Below are positions 15,712 through 23,736 of a stretch of 23,736 nt of DNA, piece by piece. The stretch is taken from the NCBI GenBank assembly GCA_031835245.1, contig JAVKOQ010000580.1, forward strand, positions 2,501 through 26,236, written 5' to 3'. Position 1 is the stretch's first letter; every line of letters starts with the position of its first letter. This DNA comes from Balamuthia mandrillaris (lineage: Eukaryota > Discosea > Longamoebia > Balamuthiidae). A program made the position numbers and the translations under genes. The notes beneath the pieces are model-generated. The model searched no databases. It had not been told where the DNA came from and saw only the letters and a program-made list of their open reading frames with translations.

Positions 15712-18700
15712 CGAACAGAAAACGAGCAACAGGAAAAACCGGAAAGAGTCACTGTGTCCTTCTTCCACCTTCGTTTTCGTTGGTTGCGCTTTTTGTTTTT
15801 TGGTTTGCTGCTGGATCTGCTTCTTGTTGTTTTCCTTCTTTACCACTTCTTTCGTCGCCAGCCCTTTCGAAGAGGAAGAAGCAGAAGCTGCAGCAGTTTG
15901 CTCTTTTCGTTCTTTCGCTAACCACATTTCTCTTTCTCGCTTGATCTTTTCGATTTTTCGTCTTTTGTGTTTTTCTTGATGCTCTCTCATGCATTCCATT
16001 CGTTTCAACACTTCGTTAGCCTCATCCTCTTTGCCCATTTCTTTCAGGATGAAAGCGCAGTTCTTAAAGTTCTCTTCAGCTTTTCGTTGTAGCTGCTCCT
16101 CTTCGATCTCTTTTGCTTTCCGCAGTTTCTTTAATTGCTTCCTTTCTTCTCTTGATTTGTGTTGTTGCTGTTGATCGTGCTCTCTTTCCTCCGATTCTTC
16201 TTCTTTCTCCGTTTTGTGTCTTGATTGAAGCTTGTTGACGCAGTATTCCGCCCATTCTCTGTAAAACTTTTGCAACGATTGCATGCTTTGTAATGTTCTG
16301 AACGAATAACAATCCCGTTGATTCAAGGAAGAAGATGACGAAGAAGACGAGGATGATGATTCGTTGCCTCCGAAACACTTTTTGGTATGAATGAGAGCTT
16401 CCTTCAAGAGGGGTTCTGCTTCAGCGTATTGTTTCATCATTCTCAGACAGTTGCCCATCTTATAAAGATTGAGCCCGATGGAAGGATGGTACGCCCCAAA
16501 TGACTTGCGGTTGAGATCTAGAGCGAGGCGATAGTAACGCAGTGCCTCCGCACAGTCCTTTTGACATTCATGGAGAGTGCCAAGTCCATTGCATACGCTT
16601 GCCACTTCGGGATGGTCTGGTCCCAATACTAAAATTTAAGTAACAAGAGTAACAGTGTTAGAATTACAGCAAAAACAAAAATGAAAATAACACCAAAGAA
16701 TCACACAACACAAGAAAGCATTAACAATACCCTTGGTTCGGATATGGAGGGATCGTTCAAAGAGGTCTTTGGCTTTGGCGTACTGTTTTTGGGCAGAGTA
16801 GGAAGTAGCGATGTTGTGCAATGTGCGTGCTACTTCCGGATGTTCCTCTCCGAAACAGTTTTCGCGTATCTTCAGCGCCAATGCAAAGTTTTTCTCCGCC
16901 TCTTCATACTTCCGTTGTTTTCGATATCTTGTTTATGTCAGCAAATTAGGACCAAGAGCAGAAATAACGAGAACAAAAACATAAAGCGAAGAAACGAAGG
17001 AAAAAAGCGGAGATAAAGCACACGGACGTACAAGTTGCCAATATTGTTAAGAACAACAGCAACGTAAGGATGTTGCTCTCCCAACAGTTTTTTACGAATG
17101 TGTAGTGAACGAAGGAACAATGGCTCACTTTCGTCGTAGCGTGCTTGATGGTTGTAGATAAGGCCAAGATCATTGAGAACGATGGCTACTTCCAAGTGTT
17201 TTGTTCCCAACACTTCCTTCAACATGTCCAACGCTTCTAAATACATCGACTAAAATACACAAAGTTGAGTTTAAAAGAAGCAAAAAGGAGGAGGGAGGGG
17301 GGGAATGAAGAACAGGAAGAGCTGAAAGAACTGGAAGAAAGAAGGGCTTACTTCAGCCACGTCATAGTCACCCGTATAGAAGTGGAGGAAAGCGATATGC
17401 CTAAGACTGTTGGCTACAAGCGGATGCTCGGGGCTCAAACAGACCTTCCTTATCTCCATCGAGCTCTGATACTCTGCTATAGCCTCCGCATACTTTCCCT
17501 CCATGCCCAACACTTTGGCCAGACATTGTCTGGTGCGGGCAACTTCTAGGTGAGTGTGTCCCAACAATCGCTTCTTTAGCAAAAGACTATCCGTGTGAAG
17601 AGCTTTTGCTTCGGCATATTTGCTTTTGGTACTGAGCAATCTGCCCAAATGGTCCAAACAATTGGCTACTTGTAATCCATAATCGATGGCTGGACGTCGA
17701 TGTTTTCTTACTTTGTGTCGGCCAGAGGAACAAGGAGAAGAAGACTGCTGCTGAGTGGTGTTTCGCTTGTTGGTATCATCGTCATCGTCAGAGCTGGAGT
17801 CTTCTTCGGTGTCGCTGCCTTTCCGGCGAACATGAACATGTCTTCGCAGTATCTTATTGACTTCACGAAAACCTTCTCTTCGGCGCCATCCACTTCGAGA
17901 CAATGGACGACGAGTGTTACTTCCGCCTCCAGTTGATGATGGAAATGACGAGGAAGAAGATAAAGAAGAAGGGTTCTCGGTAAATTGATAATCAGGTTTG
18001 TAGATCGTAAGAGCACGTTTGAAGAGCTGTTCTGCTTCATCGTATTTTCCGAGTTGGGTGTATGCCGCTCCCAACGACATTAAGCTCTCTCCGATCTTCT
18101 CCAAACATACTTCTAAATATTCGTTCTCTTCTTCCTCTTCCTCTTTGGATTGCTGCTTATCGTTGCTATGGATGTTGATGGATTCCATTTGTGCCTTCAG
18201 ATGGCTGTAGAGGTTTTCTCGGATACTGAGAGCTCTCTTCAAGTGTCGTTCAGCTAAAGAGTACTTGCATTGATCGCAGTAGAGTTTGCCGAGATGGTTC
18301 AAGGCAGAAGAGACTGCTCCTTTCCACATGGAAAGGTTGGTGGTGCCCATATCCAAAGATGTCTTCAACCCAATGCTTCTCGTTGCCGCGGTGTCGTTAC
18401 TAACCTTTTCCTGCTTATCTCCATCCTCAACGTGTTCTTCTGCGATGCGAAGAGACTCTGCATAACACTTTTCGGCGACATCGTACTTGCCCTGTGCAGA
18501 ATATGCAAATCCCAATTCGTTGAGAATCAACACGCGGTCCGTGTCGGATAATCCTCCTGATAACTTTTTCCGTTGTGCTCTCAAACCTTGTAGCTCTTCT
18601 TCTTCTTCTTCGTCATCTCCTCCTTTCTTTGCTGAACGTTCTCCCACTGCTCCCAACAAGCTTTGATAGAGTTCGGAGAAGGAATATGGATTCAGTCTCG

Positions 18701-21700
18701 TGCGGAAGATGTACTTTCCAAGCCTAGCAAAGCCACAAAACAGGTCATATTTGTGCAGTTCCATCACGCAGAGCCGCATCGCCTCTTTGATGTTGTGGCT
18801 GTTTGAATCGAATAACTTGAAGCCGGAAAGTAGGTCATCTCCACCTTTCTTGCATAACGTGTTCACTTTCTCCAACAGGTTGTAAAAGTATTCCACGAAA
18901 CGATTCTTCCACAAATACAACAACGAAAGTTTGTTTTCATCTGCAACAACGTCGGAGCGTTGTCGTTCTGCGAGTTTTGCTTTTTGTTTCTGTCTATACT
19001 CCTCATCGTGCTTGATTGCTGTGATGGAGGCGAAGACTCGCACCGTATCGTGGAGATGGTATCTCCAAGCCACCGGATTGAATTCTAATAAGCTACTGGT
19101 GAGTAGCTCGCTTAGACCTTCCACTATCACGCTTTCGTCTGCCCCACAGACATGTGCAACTGCCATTTCTGAGTTTTGGTTTGGGTTACGTTAGTTAGTT
19201 GTGTTAGGAATGGAATAGGATAAAGCATAAGACCGTGAAGGTATTTACCATCAAAAGTACCAGGAAAGAGAGACAATGAAAGGAATAGTCGCTGCAATTT
19301 AGGAGGTAACAAATCGTAGGAAGCACTAATGCACATCTCGACTGTGTTGGCTTCGAGCCGCAATATCTCTGCTTCATTTTTTGACAGTCGCTCAATGAGG
19401 GTTGCCGCTTTCAAGTTCTTTTGTTTGGCGAGAGTGCCACCAACAACTCGCAATGCCAAAGGAAGGTAACCGCATAACTCTGCTAACCGTTCGGCTTGTT
19501 CTTCGGTTAACCGAGGTTCCGCATGTGTTGCTTGGGACGTTGAAGGGTTGGTGGAAGGAATTGAAGTGGATGAAGATCCAGGAGGAGAAGAGACAGCAGA
19601 GGTTGAAGAAGGTCCGTCTGAGAAGGCTTCTGAAGAACCAAGTCTTGGCGATGAAGGCGGAGAGAGAGGTGGCTCAGGAAATGAAGAAGTGAGGGCCGGT
19701 TGGAGTTGATGATTGGGAGAAGCAGCAAGCATATGAGGATAATTGATCTTTGGAGGTTGGGTGGCTTCCATTTGAAGCAGCATCAACTTGGCTTCTTCTT
19801 TGGAGAGCCTACCCAATTTCTTGACGCAAACTGCATTTACTTCGCCTCCAGACTCAAGTCCTAAGTTTCTGCGAGAGGTGATGATAACGAGACAAGTGGA
19901 ACGAGGGATCAAAGAGGTGATTTGGGTGATGGTAGAAGCATCATCCAACAACAGGATCATTCGCTTTTGGTTGAAGCAAGAGAGGTAGTAGCCCTCCACT
20001 TCGGTGGCGCTGGAGGGCATGTCGATGGAAGGGTTGAAAGCACGAATGGTGTAGACCATTGCGTCATAGGGTTCCGTTGGTTTGGAGGTGGAGCCGTTCA
20101 GCTTGATGCAGAACTGGCCGTCAGGATAGCTGCTTGCCATGCTTGCCGCTAAGCGGCGACTGAGCGTTGTCTTTCCTGTGCTCAGAAAAAACAAAACGGA
20201 ATGGAGCGAAGAGAACAAATTCATTAATTCTTGACTGCACACCTAAAGAAAGAAACGCAAAGATTGCAGAGCAAAGAACGTACCCACGCCGCCTTGTCCA
20301 TAGAGGCACACGACTTTAACATGTTCCTCGGATTGTTCCACCGTGGCAATAATTTCTTCCAGCTCACCTTTCCGGCCAACGAAATCTCGTGGTGCAGCTT
20401 CCAACTTGTAAGTTAACTTATCTATACAACCAGTTAACTACAAAAAGTAGAGGGAGGGAGGGAGAGAGAGAGAGAGAGAGAGAGAGAAGAGTGCCTTGAA
20501 TAGGTTGAAAAAATGAGCCAGAAGCATTCATGGTGAAGTTCATTCTTTGCAATATCATTTCCATGCTCATCTGATAAATACTTCCTGCACGACGAATGTA
20601 GGCCGTCGGACGGCTCCTGCTCATCAAATAAACAGGCGCAGTACCTTTGCTGACGTGCAGTTCCATCACATAAAAATCGGGGTTGGCTGGTGGAGCCAAT
20701 GGCACGAATACGATGGCGCAAGTCCTTGCATCTACAGCGGGCCAAAAGGCCTCCACAATTCCATCTACGTGTAACCGTACTGCGTCCCTGTTTTGTTGTG
20801 TTAAAATGACAATGCCGAACCCCAAAAGGAGGGGGATTACATAAACAATGAAAAGCATAAGGCAACAAACGAAACATGAAACAAACAAGACCAAAAAAAA
20901 AACAAAGTGGACGGTATACCTGGATGCTCTAGGAAGGTGTACACCATGGACCACACCATCGTCATCGATACCAAAGTAACACACTCCTCCGTTGGTGTTA
21001 AGGAAAGCGTTGATGTACTTGCCCGCATACTCGGCGATTCGTTTTACGGGTTTGTCCACTTGGTGCAGCTGCTTGAACTCATGCTCTCTGTCTTCGTCAA
21101 AAGGTACCTTCTCTCCTACTTTGTAATAGCGATCTTGTGCTATATCTGCTAACGAAGCCTGTGGAGTGGGCCGGTGCTACTTGGGCAAAACCATCATTAA
21201 TAACAAGTGTTGCATAAGAGGAACGAAGAGAGAAGAGAGCGAGATGAGTACCTGAGCATAAGTAGATACAAACGAAGGTTTCCGGTTCGCATTTGGCGAT
21301 AAAACAGAGGAGGAGTAGGAGAAATCATCCCCCTTTTCTCGCGTCTCCAACAAAGAAGAAAGAGCATTAGAAGTTGAAAGACTGCGCTTCAGTCGTCGCT
21401 TGGGAGCTTTTGCTTTTTCTTGCCCATTCTTCATTGCTGTTAACGTTGGAGTAGAAGAATGTCCAGAAGACAGAGGGCCAGCAGCAGACAGGAACGCAGA
21501 AGAGGGCACTTGCTGCTCGTCAAGTTTCCTCATCGAGTCTCCTGCAGGGACAGAAGTGGAAAGCTGTGTTTGTTCTGGTGATGGTTGTTGCGGCTGCTCT
21601 CTGTTCTCCTCTGCGTTCTTCGACGTGGGGAAATAAATCACAGAGGCAGGAGGCATAGTCCCCATCGTCTCATCAGTGTTGCTGTTGTTTGGTTGTTGAT

Positions 21701-21917
21701 GAGCCCGTTGCTCCTCCTCTGCTTTTTGGGCTTGGGCCTCAGCGGCCATCGCAGCCTGATCAGTAGAGGTGATGCAGGAGAAGCTGCGGTATCGGACCTT
21801 GTGTTTGGTCCTGCTCTTTGTGGTGTGAGTCTTCTTTTCGCCGTTTTGTAGTGGTTGTGGTTGTTGGTATAAGCGCGGTCCATCGGGTTCTAGCTCATCC
21901 GTTTTGTTCTTTTGCAT
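15658..21917 (-). CDS. NLR-like STAND protein: Schlafen AlbA_2 + NB-ARC + TPR + C-terminal membrane anchor
   Basis: Predicted signal-sensing ATPase. Exons 21917-21252, 21158-20920, 20787-20495, 20421-20284, 20175-19249, 19168-17352, 17249-17032, 16927-16731 and 16628-15658 total 5466 nt, exactly 1822 codons (1821 residues). Residues 1-222 are disordered. About 238-390 is a Schlafen-type AlbA_2 domain: EHEFK, YINAFLNTNGGVCYFGIDDD, AYIRRAGSIYQM. From about 410 comes NB-ARC: DFVGRKGELEE, Walker A GQGGVGKTT (441-449, split by intron 4), Walker B RMILLLDDAS (517-526), ITSRR (544-548), GYLPLALRVVGG, then a winged helix (LFPGTFDEMAVAHVCGADES) and YHLHDTVRVFA. About eleven KLC-like TPRs follow (for example NNIGNLYRKQRKYEEAEKNF), interrupted by Ser- and Asp-rich linkers, then a Lys/Glu coiled coil and a terminal hydrophobic helix (FRFFLLLVFCSLMGVLLSLL). 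The tail suggests tail-anchoring. Intron 3 is GC-AG. Domain calls are firm; immune or RNA-cleaving function is inference. Confidence 0.9.
20422..20494 (-). other. GC-AG intron of the STAND gene
   Basis: The 73-nt intron 3 begins gcactc after CCTATTCAAG and ends gttgtatag. No GT donor lies close enough to keep both flanking exons in frame. Its body is a long CT tract ((GA)n on the plus strand, about 20457-20487). Confidence 0.75.
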
Positions 21918-22637
21918 CTTCGATTCTTTTCGATTTCAATCAATCTTTTTTTTAAAAAAAAAATGATGAAAACGCAAAAGAAATCGAATGGAAATCCAGA
22001 GTACAGTTTGATTCCTGTTTTTTTTTTTAAGAAAAGCAAAAACGCTTTTGTTAGAGCTTAAAGAAAAAGAGAAGGAAAACAATACAAAAAAAAATATCTT
22101 TAACGTAAAGCAACAACCTTCTCTCTTCTTCCTCTACTACCACGTCGTCTTTGATTGCCAGAAAAAAAAAATCTGCTGGAAAAAACAAAAAAAGATGGTT
22201 GATCTTCTTGTACTTCTTGTTCCTGCTTCCACCTGCTCCTACCAAAGTTTCCTGAGCTCGCTACTACAACAACCACCGCTACGCAATCGCCAACAAAATC
22301 GAATCGCCGCGGCGAAAACCGATTCCCTTCTCTTTCTTCTCTCTCTCCCTCCCCCCCAAAAAAACAATACACGTTAATACTACAAAAAAACTCTGCTACG
22401 CTTTTTCCCGTCGCGTTGTTTTTTTTTGCGCAGAAAAAGGGTGTGCTAAATGAAAGAAGATTGTGCGCTTGGTTGAAGGACACGTCCTTGCTATATCATA
22501 ATAGCACTATGGTTTATTTTCTTTCTGTTAGTTTTTTGTGTTTGCTTTTTTGTTTAGAGGTTTTTTTTTTGTTTATTATACATTGATGAGAAATATTAAA
22601 CCAAAGGAGACATGCAAAGCTTGCCATTTTTTTGCAT
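21918..22637. other. Intergenic region: STAND gene promoter and 3' flank of the next minus-strand gene
   Basis: About 720 bp rich in A and T homopolymers on both strands, with no coding frame I can support. Near 22571 the minus strand reads ATAATAAAC, an AATAAA about 65 bp after the stop at 22638, likely the 3' end signal of the right-hand gene. A second, near 22514, is further off. The left part should carry the STAND gene promoter; there is no GTCGAC in it, and the nearest, near 22733, is in coding sequence. Confidence 0.5.
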
Positions 22638-23654
22638 TCATTCATTCGTTGTCGTTCCTTCTTTCTCATCTTTGTCGTTGCTATCGGTCGTTGCTGCGGC
22701 AGCTTCATCCTCTTTCCTCTGCTCCTCGACGGTCGACCCTTCCATCATTTTGGCGCTGCCAGCAGCCAACCTTCCAAAGAACAGTTCTGTCTGAGTCCGT
22801 TGAAGCTGTCTTCCAAAGTACTTCTCTTCGTCCGCTTCTTCTGCTGCTGCTTCTGCATCTTCTTCTGCTTCCGCTGCCTTGTCTTTTCCGTCTTTTTCTG
22901 GCTCTTTCTCCCTTTCTCTCTCTTTCCCCTTTTGTCTGTTGTATTTAAGCTTTCTGTTGATGTTGCCCATCAATCCTAATGGACTCTTCATCATCATCAC
23001 TCTTTGCTTCTTCTCTTCTTCTTCCACCTCTTCCTCTTCCTCCCATTCCTCTCCAGTACCGCTTCCATTCTCTTTCCCGGTCGTGCTTTCTTCGCTGTGC
23101 CATTCAGAGTTGAACATCTCGATGCTCTGATGAATAGTTCGTTTGGTCTCGTCATCGTCACTCATGTCAGCTGCATTACTGGACGCTGCTGAGAAGTTAC
23201 GAAGCACCCAGGGTGAGGATGGTGCTGAACTCTCACTTTCCTCGTCAAACTCTGCATCTCGCTGTCCTGGGAGCAGGCTGAAAGAAGAAGAAGGAGAAGC
23301 AGTTCTGGAAGAGAAGTCATCGTCTTCCGAGAGAAGACCAGAAGCTGTTTTATCGTCATCGTCATCTACTTCTTGTTCTTTTTCTTCTTTCGGCGAAGAA
23401 GGAGAAGGAGCACGTTTTCCATTGTTGTTTCGGTTTGTTGGAATGGGAGGAGGCTTTCTTCTTGGAGGAAGAGAAGGCATCCCTTCGCTGGAATAAAGTC
23501 GACTAGGAGAACAGTCGGCAGCAAGAGCCAAGTCTAAAGCGACGGAGGAGGAGGTAGGAGAGAGCGCAGCTGAGCTTTTGCGAGGAATATGTTCGCTAAG
23601 CGTGTGACGTTCACTGTCGCTGCTGTCGCTCTCTGTTTGTTGCGATCGAGAATG
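22638..23654 (-). CDS. Disordered acidic protein, 3' exon (5' part beyond right edge)
   Basis: I do not recognise this gene. The minus-strand frame is open from 23654 to the stop at 22638 with no ATG near its start; a likely acceptor (caacaaacag) near 23633 suggests that earlier exons lie outside the window. The translated part is low in hydrophobic residues and probably disordered. It has a Ser/Asp-rich start (DSSDSERHTLSEHIPRKSS), a proline motif PSLPPRRKPPPIPT that resembles an SH3 ligand, several Asp/Glu runs, MMMKSPLGLMGNINRKLKYN, a Lys/Glu helix and an Ala/Glu-rich helix. Near the C-terminus, EKYFGRQLQRTQTELFFGRL is the most globular piece. A short frame from TTG inside the exon should not be taken as the start. 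An AATAAA lies about 65 bp after the stop. Confidence 0.65.
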   Translation of the reverse strand, partial: HSRSQQTESDSSDSERHTLSEHIPRKSSAALSPTSSSVALDLALAADCSPSRLYSSEGMPSLPPRRKPPPIPTNRNNNGKRAPSPSSPKEEKEQEVDDDDDKTASGLLSEDDDFSSRTASPSSSFSLLPGQRDAEFDEESESSAPSSPWVLRNFSAASSNAADMSDDDETKRTIHQSIEMFNSEWHSEESTTGKENGSGTGEEWEEEEEVEEEEKKQRVMMMKSPLGLMGNINRKLKYNRQKGKEREREKEPEKDGKDKAAEAEEDAEAAAEEADEEKYFGRQLQRTQTELFFGRLAAGSAKMMEGSTVEEQRKEDEAAAATTDSNDKDEKEGTTTNE

Positions 23655-23736
23655 TTACAAGAATTCATTGTGAGGCCATGATGAGAAGTTTAAAATGAAT
23701 AAGAAAACGGGAGAAGCACAAACCAATGGCATTAAA

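Noticed and set aside
22048-22377. Plus-strand 109-residue frame in the large intergenic region
   Set aside because: Low complexity, no family match, surrounded by homopolymer runs.
1-23736. Transposons, viral fossils, CRISPR arrays, tRNA or rRNA genes
   Set aside because: No transposase, reverse transcriptase or capsid-like reading, no terminal repeats, no regularly spaced repeats and no recognisable tRNA boxes were seen on reading both strands; a tRNAscan or profile search could still find weak cases.

Overview
The window is nuclear DNA of a unicellular eukaryote. Genes are packed 0.1-0.6 kb apart on both strands and are cut by short GT-AG introns (about 50-240 nt). The products are eukaryotic: TFIIE-beta, RNA polymerase subunit Rpb12, an I-BAR/SH3 protein, an AlkB homologue and CNBP-type zinc knuckles. 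The I-BAR+SH3 architecture, mixed base composition and many (CT)n-bearing introns suggest an amoebozoan, possibly discosean. That placement is inference; no rRNA or other marker is present.

Layout, left to right. 1-809 (-): 5' part of a major-facilitator transporter that runs off the left edge. 1112-2114 (-): unrecognised membrane protein. 2553-4103 (-): TFIIE beta, four exons. 4201-4899: ambiguous block, perhaps a small minus-strand gene. 5068-5787 (+): unrecognised charged helical protein. 6044-8489 (-): CPA2-type cation/proton antiporter, eight exons, with a long poly-Glu cytosolic insert and a decayed copy of its own last exons just downstream (5801-5985). 8783-9581 (+): four-knuckle CCHC/glycine-rich nucleic-acid-binding protein. 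9939-11612 (-): IRSp53-like I-BAR + SH3 protein. 12011-13444 (+): M20D amidohydrolase, one exon. 13625-13929 (-): Rpb12, 44 residues in three small exons. 14309-15100 (+): ALKBH2-like dioxygenase with a PIP-box-like N-terminus. 15658-21917 (-): a nine-exon gene for a predicted 1821-residue protein. 22638-23654 (-): disordered, acidic 3' exon of a gene that starts beyond the right edge.

The 15658-21917 gene is the highlight. Its exons join in frame to give a disordered N-terminus, a Schlafen-type AlbA_2 domain, an NB-ARC STAND NTPase with winged helix, about eleven kinesin-light-chain-like TPRs, a charged coiled coil and a C-terminal membrane anchor. This is NLR-like architecture with a putative RNA-processing effector. 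The AlbA_2 domain keeps acidic residues at the spacing of the Schlafen nuclease triad. I know of no described protein with this exact combination, but could not search.

The genes do not form one pathway. Several are divergent pairs sharing short intergenic regions: antiporter/zinc-knuckle, I-BAR/amidohydrolase and Rpb12/AlkB. The palindrome GTCGAC recurs in several of the intergenic regions and is a candidate promoter element. Introns are strikingly pyrimidine-rich on the sense strand. No transposon, viral fossil, CRISPR array or RNA gene was recognised.
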